64,000 bases of DNA from Auriscalpium vulgare (GCA_019915015.1 JAHBBC010000035.1:277681-341680), one strand, 5' to 3'. Positions 23,234 through 34,227 are shown, counted from the stretch's first letter. Notes: generated by a model not told the origin, from the letters alone. Made by a program: numbers and translations.

Positions 23234-23490
23234 TGTGATGGGCACGGCCATTCTAGATACAAACGGACACTCTACTTAGCTCACGGACTCTGGTTTCGTA
23301 CGACAGACTCGCATCATTACGGTACACGTGCTCATCCCGACTTAGCTATGTACATTTGCCTCCGTTGGTCCGTGCGCCCGTATTACTCCGTCGCTCGCCG
23401 CTCCTGTACCTTTCCCTCGTCGAGTCAACGCCAGTGACTTCCTCTGTTCATTCTCGCGTCCCCTTCGCTCGAAACACTCGCCCCGTTACA
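23234..23490 (+). repeat. 5' long terminal repeat
   Basis: This 257-base repeat begins TGTGATGGGCACGG and ends CCCCGTTACA. It carries the promoter for the element's RNA. If the self-priming model is right, transcription starts near 23419, making about the first 185 bases U3. No strong TATA box is seen at the expected distance. Confidence 0.95.
23419..23428 (+). other. candidate self-primer sequence inside the LTR
   Basis: GTCGAGTCAA is the exact reverse complement of TTGACTCGAC at 23493-23502, just after the LTR. In Tf1-like elements the first bases of the RNA fold back on the primer-binding site and prime reverse transcription. That would require the transcript to begin at about 23419. The complementarity is seen; the function is inferred. 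Confidence 0.5.
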
Positions 23491-23503
23491 GTTTGACTCG
23501 ACC
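23491..23503 (+). other. candidate primer-binding site
   Basis: This follows the 5' LTR directly, where the minus-strand primer-binding site is expected. The bases are gtttgactcgacc. Ten of them pair perfectly with the LTR segment 23419-23428. I could not match the site to a tRNA 3' end from memory, which favours self-priming. Confidence 0.55.
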
Positions 23504-23634
23504 ATCAACTCGAATCCCTCCCTCTCGACCTTACTCGCTCGATAAACCCTTATCTCTCGCTTCTCGAAGCCTCGGTAAACTCCCTCATCAACTTCTCGAA
23601 CTCACCTTCTATTTCCAAGCGTCTACTTGCTAAC

Positions 23635-24738
23635 ATGTCAGGCCTCGACGAGAACCCGTGGCCCGCAGATGCTGGTAGCGTCCCGCAGGGTCAGCAACCG
23701 ACTCAGGATGCTTCCCAGAACCCTGCATCTGCTCAAGACGTCAACGCACTTGCTCAGCTCCTCATAGGACTCGGCCGTCAAGTCCAGAATGCCGAAGCGA
23801 ACCAGGAGCGTATGAGACAAGTCCTCGAAGCGCTCACCACTCGAATTAGCGACCCGGCGCCCGCCAACTCCGGTCGCGACGCCCGCGACACTAGCGGCGC
23901 TCCCCACGGTGTCGCTCGTTTCAAGGAACCCCGCGTCTTTTCGGGCAAAGCCGTAGATGTCGAGCCTTTCATCAAGGAAATTGGAGCGGCCGTTCAACTC
24001 TCTCGCGCGTCGTTGCCCACTGACTTCGACAGGGCTCTGTACATGCAGACCTACCTCGCGGACGGCTCGGCCAAGAGCTGGTACAACTCCGTCGAGGAGG
24101 TCTCGCCCGACCTTCTGCGCGATTTCGACGGCCTCATAGACAACTTCCGCAGTCACTTTGGTGACAGCGACGTCGTCGGCACGGCGCTGCGCAAGATTGA
24201 AGCGCTGCGTCAGACGGGCGCCGCTGCTGCGTATGCGTCTCGTTTCCGTGAACTACTGATCCATCTTGACCTTTCAGAAGCTACGAAGATTCAAATGTTC
24301 TACAGAGGTCTCAAGGACGAGGTCAAGGACCTTCTCGTCGGTCTCCACGAGCCGACCGTATTCAATGAGTACGTCGCACTCTCGATCATGGCCGACAACC
24401 GCGTCCATCGCCGCGCCCTGGAGAAGAAGCAAGACTCGGGCAAAGGCAAGGGCAAGCAAACACCCATAGCAACCGCACGCCCGTCGCAGTCTGCCTCGTC
24501 TTCGAACGCTTCACCCGCGTCTTCGTCGAACGCTCCGGTCCCCATGGAGATTGACGCTACCAAGACGCCTCGTGCGCCTCTCACTCAAGAAGAGAAGGAC
24601 CGCCGCCGCCGCGAAGGCCTCTGTCTTTACTGCGGCCTGGGTAAGCACCTCATTTCCAATTGTCCTAACATGTCCGAGCGCGCGAAGAAGAATTACGCAG
24701 CGCGCGCTCCTGCATCCTCGTCGTCGGGAAAAGCCTAG
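23635..24738 (+). CDS. gag: retrotransposon Gag polyprotein
   Basis: Gag forms the cytoplasmic virus-like particle and packages the element's RNA. This single exon of 367 residues starts at the first ATG after the 5' LTR leader. The central part has the retrotransposon Gag fold signature: FKEPRVFSGKAVDVEPFIKE, then YLADGSAKSWYNSV and FRSHFGD. A Lys/Gly- and Ser/Ala-rich linker precedes one CCHC zinc knuckle (CLYCGLGKHLISNC) near residue 335, which binds nucleic acid. The frame ends at a TAG two codons after the slippery heptamer. The frame is intact. Confidence 0.95.
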   Translation: MSGLDENPWPADAGSVPQGQQPTQDASQNPASAQDVNALAQLLIGLGRQVQNAEANQERMRQVLEALTTRISDPAPANSGRDARDTSGAPHGVARFKEPRVFSGKAVDVEPFIKEIGAAVQLSRASLPTDFDRALYMQTYLADGSAKSWYNSVEEVSPDLLRDFDGLIDNFRSHFGDSDVVGTALRKIEALRQTGAAAAYASRFRELLIHLDLSEATKIQMFYRGLKDEVKDLLVGLHEPTVFNEYVALSIMADNRVHRRALEKKQDSGKGKGKQTPIATARPSQSASSSNASPASSSNAPVPMEIDATKTPRAPLTQEEKDRRRREGLCLYCGLGKHLISNCPNMSERAKKNYAARAPASSSSGKA

Positions 24739-24769
24739 CCGGCTGCTCCTTTGTCCCTGGGCATCCGGC
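24726..24769 (+). promoter_or_regulatory. -1 programmed ribosomal frameshift signal at the gag-pol junction
   Basis: The heptamer GGGAAAA (24726-24732) lies in gag phase G GGA AAA, the exact X XXY YYZ pattern for -1 slippage. It sits one sense codon before the gag stop. Pol is in the -1 frame and is open across this point. Five bases downstream, GCCGG (24738-24742) can pair with CCGGC (24765-24769) to form a pausing stem. Slippage would give a Gag-Pol fusion. The sequence pattern is seen; the activity is inferred. Confidence 0.7.
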
Positions 24770-27700
24770 AGACGACGGGACACGTCCTGCGGCCTCGATT
24801 GCCGCGTCGGAGCCCACACATGTGCGCGCTACGGACGGCGCGTATATGCTTGCGCATCGTAATGCGCCCACATTCCTTTTCTCCTCGTCCGCACCCACGC
24901 TTAATTCTCCAGACCACTTCTTTATTTCGGTCACGCTTTCTTTCCCTAACCGTTCTCCTCTTCACACGTACGCGCTTGTGGACAGCGGCGCGACGACGTC
25001 GTGTATTTCGGAACGCTTTGCGGCGCGTCACTCTCTTTCACGACGTCTCAAGGACGTTCCGGTTCCCATCACGGCGGTTGACGACCGCCCAATTGCTTCT
25101 GGCCTGATCACCCAGGATGTAGTTGCTAACCTTTCGGTGGGAGCTCATTCCGAGTTCATTGCTTTGGCCGTTGTTGCGGTCGGTTATCCCATTATTTTAG
25201 GTCTCGATTGGCTTCGCCGCCACAATCCCAACATCGACTGGGTTGACTCCAATCTCACCCTCGACTGTTGCGGACTCACTCGCTCGCATCCCGTCACGAT
25301 TTCAGCACGAGGCTCCGGTCTCGCCCCTCGACTCGTCCATCCCTCGCTCAACTCGACTACGTCCGTTGGCATAGGCTTTGGTCTTACCGGCGCGACCTCG
25401 TTCGCCTCCTCGACAATTCGCAACACCACCACGTCTTCGCCGGCACATTCGACACCCAGCGTGGACCGCGCGTCCTCGCCTCCTCGGCCCTCGTACCTTT
25501 CGTCACTCGTCAAGTTGAATGGCTTCGGTCGCTCTACTCCTTCGCTCACCCCTACGCCAAATATTCGCACCATTTCCCCTCGTAAATTCGCCAAGGCTGC
25601 GCGTTCGCACCCGGACGACGTATGTCTCTTTCGCTTCCTGCCGACCGATTCGCCCGCGTTCATTGCGGCCACCTCGGCGCCCGACTCGCTACTCGACGAC
25701 CTCGATGCCGACACTCCCGACACATCGTCCACTCCTCTCGACGATCTTTCACAGCACGTACCACCCAAGTACTCAGAGTACGCATCCACCGTCTTCTCAC
25801 CCTCCGAGTTCGACAAGCTGCCTCCGCACCGATCGTTCGACGTCGACATCGAGCTCGAAGAAGGGAAGGAACCACCCTTCGGCCCGCTCTATCGACTCAC
25901 CCCAGACGAACGCAACGCGCTCGCCGAATACGTCAACACCAACCTTGCTCGCGGTCACATCCGCAGCTCGACATCGTCGGCCGGCGCACCCGTTCTGTTC
26001 ATACGCAAGAAGACGGGCAACCTCCGCCTCTGCGTCGACTATAGGGGTCTCAATGCGATTACCAAGAAGAATCGCTACCCTGTACCACTCGTTCACGACC
26101 TCCTCGATCGTGTACAGGGCTGCAAGGTTTTTACTCTCATTGATCTCGTCTCTGCTTACTCGCATCTTCGCATTAAGGAGGGCGACGAGTGGAAGACCGC
26201 ATTCCGCACGCCCCTCGGACTCTTCGAGCACCTCGTCGTGCCCTATGGACTTACTAATGCACCCGCTGCGTTTCAGGCATTTATTCAGGACGTCCTGCGC
26301 GACCTACTCGACGTCGTGTGTGTCGTCTATCTCGACGATATACTCATCTTTTCGAGGACACCAGAAGAACACGACAAGCACGTTCGACTCGTCCTCGACC
26401 GTCTACGCGACGCTCACCTCTGCGTCAATCCCGCTAAATGCGAGTGGGACAAATCGGAGGTCGAGTATCTCGGGTACATCGTCGGCGCTGAAGGCGTCAA
26501 GATGAACCCAAAGAAGATTGCGACCATTACGGAGTGGCCTGAACCGTCCACAGTGAAGGAACTCCAATCATTCCTCGGGTTTGCTAACTTCTATCGTCGT
26601 TTCATCGACGGCTACGCTCGTATTTCTGCCCCGCTTGTTGCGCTGACCAAGAAGGACATCACGTTCAGTTTTTCAGATGCTGCGCGCGCCGCGTTCGGAC
26701 GCCTCAAGCGTGCGTTCACATCCTACCCCGTCTTGCGTCATTACAACCCGCTCGCGCCGTGCACGCTCAGCACCGACGCATCCGACTTCGCCATCTCCGG
26801 CGTTTGTCAACAACCGGGTGACGATGGTGAACTCCATCCCATCGCTTACTACTCGCGCAAATTCACGCCCGCGGAGATCAACTACGAGATCCACGACAAG
26901 GAACTCCTCGCAGTTGTCGACTCGTTCCGCGACATGCGCGCGTGGCTGCTCGGTTCGCCTTTCCCTATTTCCGTCATCTCTGATCACAAAAACCTCGAGT
27001 ATTTCATGACCTCGAAGGTTCTCAACCGCCGACAGGCGCGTTGGGCTATGTTTTTGGCTGACTTTGACTTTCGGTTGACCTGGGGTCCCGGGAAGTCGAA
27101 CGTTGCGGACCCCCCGTCGCGACGTGCTGACTTCGTCCCTAGAAAGGGAGATGACACCCTCCTGGTGCAGAATCGGACAATACTCACAGCTAAACATACA
27201 GAGCTTCTTTTTCCTTCACAGATTCCATCCACACCTCCCGCTGCGACGACCAGCGCGCTCACCACGCTCGCTATCGACAGCTCGGCGCTTCTCGAACGCT
27301 TCAAGATCGCGTTCCGCGACGACGTCGAATGGCGCGAAGCGCTCGTTCAAGGCAACTCGGACTTCACCGCCGAGGGTGGACTCGTGTTCCACAAAGGAAA
27401 ACTCTTCGTTCCTCGACCATTACGCGCTGATATTCTTCGTGCTCGGCACGACTCGCCATTCGCAGGTCATCCTGGACGCACACGCACGCTCGGGCTCGTC
27501 TCACGAGATTACTCGTGGCCCGGTATCCACACCTTCGTGCGTCGCTACGTCGAGGCATGCGACACGTGCGCACGTATCAAGACGCCGCGTCACAAGCCTT
27601 ACGGCCTTCTCCAGCCGCTCGACATCCCGTCGCGCCCCTGGCGAGCAATCACTATGGATTTCATCGTTAAGCTTCCTATTTCTCATGGTTATGATTCCAT

Positions 27701-28988
27701 CTGGGTTGTTTGTGATCGTCTCACGCGCTACGCGCATTTCATTCCTTGCAACGAGACGATCGACGCACCCGGTTTGGCTTGGTTGTTCCTCGACAGAATA
27801 TTTCGGTACCACGGTCTTCCTGATTCCATTGTTTCTGACCGTGGTGCGATATTTGTTTCACGCTTTTGGACTGAACTTCTCTCGCTTTTGAAGATTGAGT
27901 CGAGCACGTCGACGGCGTATCACCCGCAGACTGACGGTCTGACGGAACGCACGAATCAGACGCTCGAGACGTACTTACGTGCATACTGTTCTTACCAACA
28001 GGACGATTGGGTCGATTATCTCCCTCTGGGAGAATTCGCCTTCAACAATCTGGAGAACAGCTCGACACACCAGACTCCCTACTTCGCCAACTTCGCCTAC
28101 CATCCCACCTTCGAGCCCCAACTCACCGAGCGTTCCAGCGTCCCCGCTGCGGACGAACTCACGACCCGACTCGCTGTCATCCACGACGAATTACGCGCCG
28201 AACTGCAGTTCGCGCAAGACAAGCAGTCGAAGTACTACAACCAGAAGGTGCTCGCTGCTCCGCAGTTCCAGCCCGACCAGCTCGTCTGGCTCCTGCGCCG
28301 CAATATCAAGACGACGCGTCCCTCTCTCAAACTCGACCATCGTCGTCTCGGCCCGTATCCCGTCATCCGCAGAATCGGTTCCTCTTCCTATCACCTCCGC
28401 CTCCCATCCTACCTCTCTCGCCTTCATCCTGTCTTCCATGTCTCGCTCCTTGAACCCTACCAAGATCCTTCCATTTTCCATCCTCATTCCTCGCCCGCTC
28501 CTTTCGAACTCGACGAAGATCCTGCGCTACAAGTCCAGTCCATCCACGACTCGCGCAAAGTTGGTCATCGCTACGAATACCTCGTCCGCTGGAAGTCGCT
28601 TCCCGAGTCAGAGAACTCGTGGATTCCCCTCTCCGACATTCCCACTACCCAGAACGAGTTAATCGACCGCTTCCATCGTCGAAATCCCCGCGCTCCTCGT
28701 CCCCATTCCACCGTCCTCGATAAACACTTTACTGTACATGATTCCGAACCCGTTGACTCGTCTTTTTCTGCTCCACAGGTCCCGCTGCCCTCCGCGTCGC
28801 CGTCGTCGTCCTCCGCACCACCCGCCGCTCCGTTGCCGTCCGCTCGTCCCGTCGTACCCACTGCCGCTCCTCGCCCACCGTCCCCGCCGGTCGTACGACA
28901 GAGATTGAGATCTGTGTACGAACCTGCTCCGCAGACTACGACGCGCTCACGTCGTGTGTCCAAGCCGGCCGAAAGGCTGAACCTCTGA
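24729..28988 (+). CDS. pol: retrotransposon Pol polyprotein (protease, RT, RNase H, integrase, chromodomain)
   Basis: Pol is entered by -1 frameshift from gag and has no in-frame ATG near its start, so the start given is the slip site. Aspartic protease comes first (YALVDSGATTSC). Reverse transcriptase follows (LRLCVDYRGLNAITKKNRYP, catalytic VVYLDDILIF), then RNase H (STDASDFAISGV, HDKELLAVV). The integrase has an HHCC zinc region (HDSPFAGHPG...CDTCAR) and a DDE core (TMDFIVKLP, IVSDRGAIFVS, HPQTDGLTERTNQ). A GPY/F-like module (RRLGPYPVIRRI) and a chromodomain (YEYLVRWKSLPESENSWIPL) end the ordered part, before a Pro/Ser-rich tail. Chromodomains direct integration to modified chromatin. No stop or frameshift breaks the frame. 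Confidence 0.95.
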   Translation, partial: KSLAGCSFVPGHPADDGTRPAASIAASEPTHVRATDGAYMLAHRNAPTFLFSSSAPTLNSPDHFFISVTLSFPNRSPLHTYALVDSGATTSCISERFAARHSLSRRLKDVPVPITAVDDRPIASGLITQDVVANLSVGAHSEFIALAVVAVGYPIILGLDWLRRHNPNIDWVDSNLTLDCCGLTRSHPVTISARGSGLAPRLVHPSLNSTTSVGIGFGLTGATSFASSTIRNTTTSSPAHSTPSVDRASSPPRPSYLSSLVKLNGFGRSTPSLTPTPNIRTISPRKFAKAARSHPDDVCLFRFLPTDSPAFIAATSAPDSLLDDLDADTPDTSSTPLDDLSQHVPPKYSEYASTVFSPSEFDKLPPHRSFDVDIELEEGKEPPFGPLYRLTPDERNALAEYVNTNLARGHIRSSTSSAGAPVLFIRKKTGNLRLCVDYRGLNAITKKNRYPVPLVHDLLDRVQGCKVFTLIDLVSAYSHLRIKEGDEWKTAFRTPLGLFEHLVVPYGLTNAPAAFQAFIQDVLRDLLDVVCVVYLDDILIFSRTPEEHDKHVRLVLDRLRDAHLCVNPAKCEWDKSEVEYLGYIVGAEGVKMNPKKIATITEWPEPSTVKELQSFLGFANFYRRFIDGYARISAPLVALTKKDITFSFSDAARAAFGRLKRAFTSYPVLRHYNPLAPCTLSTDASDFAISGVCQQPGDDGELHPIAYYSRKFTPAEINYEIHDKELLAVVDSFRDMRAWLLGSPFPISVISDHKNLEYFMTSKVLNRRQARWAMFLADFDFRLTWGPGKSNVADPPSRRADFVPRKGDDTLLVQNRTILTAKHTELLFPSQIPSTPPAATTSALTTLAIDSSALLERFKIAFRDDVEWREALVQGNSDFTAEGGLVFHKGKLFVPRPLRADILRARHDSPFAGHPGRTRTLGLVSRDYSWPGIHTFVRRYVEACDTCARIKTPRHKPYGLLQPLDIPSRPWRAITMDFIVKLPISHGYDSIWVVCDRLTRYAHFIPCNETIDAPGLAWLFLDRIFRYHGLPDSIVSDRGAIFVSRFWTELLSLLKIESSTSTAYHPQTDGLTERTNQTLETYLRAYCSYQQDDWVDYLPLGEFAFNNLENSSTHQTPYFANFAYHPTFEPQLTERSSVPAADELTTRLAVIHDELRAELQFAQDKQSKYYNQKVLAAPQFQPDQLVWLLRRNIKTTRPSLKLDHRRLGPYPVIRRIGSSSYHLRLPSYLSRLHPVFHVSLLEPYQDPSIFHPHSSPAPFELDEDPALQVQSIHDSRKVGHRYEYLVRWKSLPESENSWIPLSDIPTTQNELIDRFHRRNPRAPRPHSTVLDKHFTVHDSEPVDSSFSAPQVPLPSASPSSSSAPPAAPLPSARPVVPTAAPRPPSPPVVRQRLRSVYEPAPQTTTRSRRVSKPAERLNL
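27137..27154 (+). other. internal exact copy of the polypurine tract (candidate central PPT)
   Basis: The 18 bases CCCTAGAAAGGGAGATGA occur here inside pol, just after RNase H, and again at 29008-29025 against the 3' LTR. A second, central polypurine tract primes extra plus-strand synthesis in lentiviruses and Ty1. The identity is seen directly; the role is inferred. The sequence also encodes part of RKGDD. Confidence 0.55.
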
Positions 28989-29007
28989 GCAGCCCCATCG
29001 TCCGTGA

Positions 29008-29025
29008 CCCTAGAAAGGGAGATGA
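29008..29025 (+). other. polypurine tract
   Basis: The purine run AGAAAGGGAGATGA ends directly at the first base of the 3' LTR (29026), as expected for the RNase H-resistant primer of plus-strand DNA synthesis. It is preceded by CCCT. Confidence 0.85.
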
Positions 29026-29282
29026 TGTGATGGGCACGGCCATTCTAGATACAAACGGACACTCTACTTAGCTCACGGACTCTGGTTTCGTACGACAGAC
29101 TCGCATCATTACGGTACACGTGCTCATCCCGACTTAGCTATGTACATTTGCCTCCGTTGGTCCGTGCGCCCGTATTACTCCGTCGCTCGCCGCTCCTGTA
29201 CCTTTCCCTCGTCGAGTCAACGCCAGTGACTTCCTCTGTTCATTCTCGCGTCCCCTTCGCTCGAAACACTCGCCCCGTTACA
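29026..29282 (+). repeat. 3' long terminal repeat
   Basis: This 257-base repeat reads identical to the 5' LTR over its full length. It begins TG and ends CA, and is followed by the ACGCG target duplication. It provides the polyadenylation region of the element's RNA. Confidence 0.95.
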
Positions 29283-29520
29283 ACGCGCCTTTGCATGCAG
29301 CCGACTTCTGAACGCGCACTACGACAAGCTTCACATGCTTGCTTCGGACGTCAATACCAGCAGCTCGGACTCGCCGCCGGCACAGCATCATGGCATCATT
29401 CACACGAGGTCTGTTCGCTGACAGGGTATGGTTTGACTCCCTTCGGACAGCGCTCTGGGACCATCGCGAAAAAGACCCGGGAATTCCGGGCGGTTGCAAC
29501 CCGGCAAAATCGCTCGCAAT

Positions 29521-29563
29521 CTGGTTGCGGCCCCTTGTAAACCGCGATATCGCTTGCAACCAG
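29521..29563. repeat. 8-bp inverted repeat
   Basis: CTGGTTGC at 29521-29528 is the perfect reverse complement of GCAACCAG at 29556-29563. The 27-base spacer itself contains GCGATATCGC. It could fold as a hairpin. It lies about 240 bases beyond the retrotransposon. Confidence 0.6.
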
Positions 29564-31093
29564 CACAATTGGAAAGATCTTGATAGCGTGGTTTGCAAGA
29601 GGTTTGTGTCCTGATCCCGAACAGCTTGCAGCACCCCGCGAGTCTATTGCGGTCATGTCGTGAGCATCTCGCTAGTGATTGTAACCCGTACACAACCTTC
29701 TCGAGACCCGGTTCATGTCAGCCGCGGCAGGTTGTCAGCGACGTCGCTCCAATCCCATTCCAGCACTTATGCGAGCATTTGCACGGCAAACAGAATGTGA
29801 TATTATTTGATTATGAAATGACAATGATAAATTGTATCTAATCCTACTGACATCGACTGAGCAAGCTGAAAGGATCGCGGATGGCAGGGAGGGGGTCGGA
29901 GTATCACAACTGGTGACCACCGTCGCTTGCTCCGCGGGCTGCTCCCTCAGCAGGCATGTTGTCGGCAGCACACGTTGTCGGCAGCGCGCATCTTGGATGA
30001 CAAGCACGCTCCTGATACTTGAGAGCTCAGTTGTCGTCGAGAATGCAGAACCTGAAACAGCGGGTAATGGTTATCGAACATGACAAGGCCACATGAATGC
30101 GGAGAATCTACTTACCGCGAAAACATTACTGGATCCAGCGGACCGAAGCTTGACAACATTTGCCGGGGCCGATCGCATCACTCATCATCAGTGCGGTAGC
30201 TGACAAGCGAGACTATGGAGCGAGACAATCAGCGAGACTAAGAAGCGAGCTGCCCGAGAGTCCGAGCTGAGCAGTAAGCGAAGACCATAGCGAATGCCAG
30301 AAGAAGCCCTCAAAGGAAACCGACTAAGTCGTAGCTGTCTGGTCCATGCGCTCGTTCCCAGACGAAGACCGGCCAAGCTTTGGCTACTGTCCCGGTCGGC
30401 GCAAGAGGACGACAGATGTGAGGCGTTCGGACGTTGACAAGTGATGTGCGGCCGGGTGGGGATGTTGCGGAAGGAGCCGTCTACATGATGAGGAGGGGCA
30501 AGGAGAAAGGAGGGGAAAGGAGGGGGAAATAGTGCAGTCTCAGCGCCATCAGGCTTTATGCTCGGCACAATTTGTCTGCGCTGATGGATTCAGTCGGCGA
30601 GATTCGGGCAACTCGGTCGTTATGGAGACCCCAATCCCGACCCCGAGATTGCGCGGACCATGGCATCCTGTCCAGCCAGTGGTGTCCACGAGCGCACGAC
30701 TCGTGAGTCCCAGATACATGTACTAGATGTAAGTGACATACCTGTTCACATTGGAAGGCGGCCCACGACGACTCGAAGCACTAGCTACCTGTATGAAGGC
30801 GGGACACCTCCTCCGAGTCTGCGTAGAGATAGAGATACCATACAAGCACAATACATATTGTAGCCCTCACCAAGTAGGAGAGAAGCACGAGCTGGGGGAG
30901 GCCGGGAGCGCGTTGTTGGTGAAGTTGGTCTCCAAGTTGGCTGCAAGTCACGCCGGTGCCACTGGTGGCAGTGCTCGAGTGGGGAATAGCCTTGCGAGGT
31001 TGTTGCGAGAGACTCCAAGAGACCGTAAGCAATACGATCACCTGTATGGTTTGCGAGCGGACTACGACTGTGCTACGACATGCTTGCGATCAA

Positions 31094-31111
31094 CTCGCGA
31101 CCGGTCGCGAG
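31094..31111. repeat. perfect 18-bp palindrome
   Basis: CTCGCGACCGGTCGCGAG equals its own reverse complement. No gene flanks it. It could be a dimeric protein-binding site or a chance product of CG-rich repeat sequence. Confidence 0.7.
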
Positions 31112-32233
31112 AGCCTCACAACCTGGCAAAATCCCTCTACAGGTTACAATTCGCACGGTCTGGCACAATCCGGCAAAATCGCGGCGCCCTTTCTGCGATG
31201 ACACGGACGGCGGGCGTGGGGCGACGGGACACGACTCGACGCTCAAGGTAACATGGTGGCAATGGCGGCGTGGTGAGCTCAGTTCGACAACATAAGGACA
31301 AGGCGCTACGGGCAATGAGACGACCATGGCGGGCCCAGTGGCTCTCGACGGTGCGTCTGCTCCTTGCGCCGTAGAATTATAGCTGACCGTGTTGCTCTTT
31401 TCGCGAGGCGTCCGGTGGGCCAGCTCCCACCGTACTCCTCACTCCGTCAACCACCCACCAAGGCAAGTCGTCCCCGCCGCGTAGCCCTTAGTACTCTACA
31501 GCGGGTGAACGGGAAAAGCTCGTACGTCACTTCCCACCTCTAGTCGCGCGTTCTGCTCTAACCTTCCGTTGTTGTAGTTAAGTACCACTGAATAAGCCAG
31601 CCCCAGCCGGGCGAATCGAGTCCGGCGCGTCGAAAAACCCCACACTGCCCGAAAGCCGTCCCTCCCAGAGTTGCCCCAGGGGTTTCATCCTGCCTTGTCT
31701 TCGAACTAACCTCCGTACCGCCCCAGCTCATTGGGGCGGCGATGCTCGTGATGTTGTGCTGGCTTATCCCTCGAATCCTTGCTTGCAGGTTCCGAAGCCG
31801 CCGAACGCGCGCTCCCGTGTTCGGTCTGCATGCGACGAGGCCGCCGTCCTTCGGTCTCTGATGTCGTTGTCTATCGTCTCCTGTACCCCCGTCTGTGATC
31901 CTGGATAGACCAAGTTGGATATATAGGCCATCCGTCTAGTACGATACGCGTTTCGATGTCGTGGTGATGATATACGATACAGAAAATACCAAAAAGAGTT
32001 CCGTTCTTGCCGAGTGTCGTTCTCTAAGCTATCTCGGCCGCAAGGGTATGCATTCGACGTCGAAACGTGTCAGTATGTCGGCGACTTTCTGACGCTGTTG
32101 AGAGTCTATTCATGCACATTTTGATTCTCCGAAGCGTGTACCTACAACATGGATTGATTTCTTCCTTTCCTCCTCGAAGACGTACAACGGAATTTCCTTC
32201 TCCTTCTCGCCTGTCCGACAAATAAGACACCAT

Positions 32234-34227
<1,994 letters not shown>

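Larger units (their letters stand above)
23229..29287 (+). mobile_element. complete Ty3/Gypsy chromovirus-type LTR retrotransposon
   Basis: The element spans 23234-29282. It is flanked by the 5-base direct repeat ACGCG (23229-23233 and 29283-29287), the target site duplication. Both 257-base LTRs begin TG, end CA and read as identical. Between them lie gag, pol (protease, reverse transcriptase, RNase H, integrase with chromodomain), a candidate primer-binding site and a polypurine tract. Both frames are open throughout. Domain order, with integrase after RNase H, places it in Ty3/Gypsy. The chromodomain and candidate self-priming suggest the Tf1/sushi-like chromovirus branch found in fungi. 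Identical LTRs mean a recent insertion, so it may still be active. It sits in gene-poor DNA downstream of the 21171 gene. Confidence 0.95.
29288..32233. other. 2.9-kb gene-poor region with palindromes and degenerate repeats
   Basis: I find no supportable gene. Two segments (about 29490-29570 and 31115-31190) share degenerate copies of AACCTGGCAAAATC-like sequence. An inverted repeat lies at 29521-29563 and a perfect 18-base palindrome at 31094-31111. The sequence from about 31370 to 31920 is GC-richer and could be a remnant of another element, but I see no LTR ends or coding domains. The last 300 bases are the 3' flank of the PGI gene. Confidence 0.5.

Noticed and set aside
25519..26505. A 328-residue second frame inside pol
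   Set aside because: It overlaps the RT-coding part of pol out of frame and has Ser/Arg/Thr-rich random-like composition.
29464..29482. CCCGG-GAATT-CCGGG hairpin as a terminator or cruciform site
   Set aside because: It is short, in non-coding repeat-like DNA, and bacterial-type terminators are not relevant to a fungal nuclear locus.
30188..30568. A 126-residue minus-strand open frame in the gene-poor region
   Set aside because: No conserved motif, no plausible splice context, and the composition resembles its repeat-like surroundings.
31370..31920. Possible solo LTR or old element fragment
   Set aside because: I could not find paired TG...CA ends, a target duplication, or a second copy in the window.
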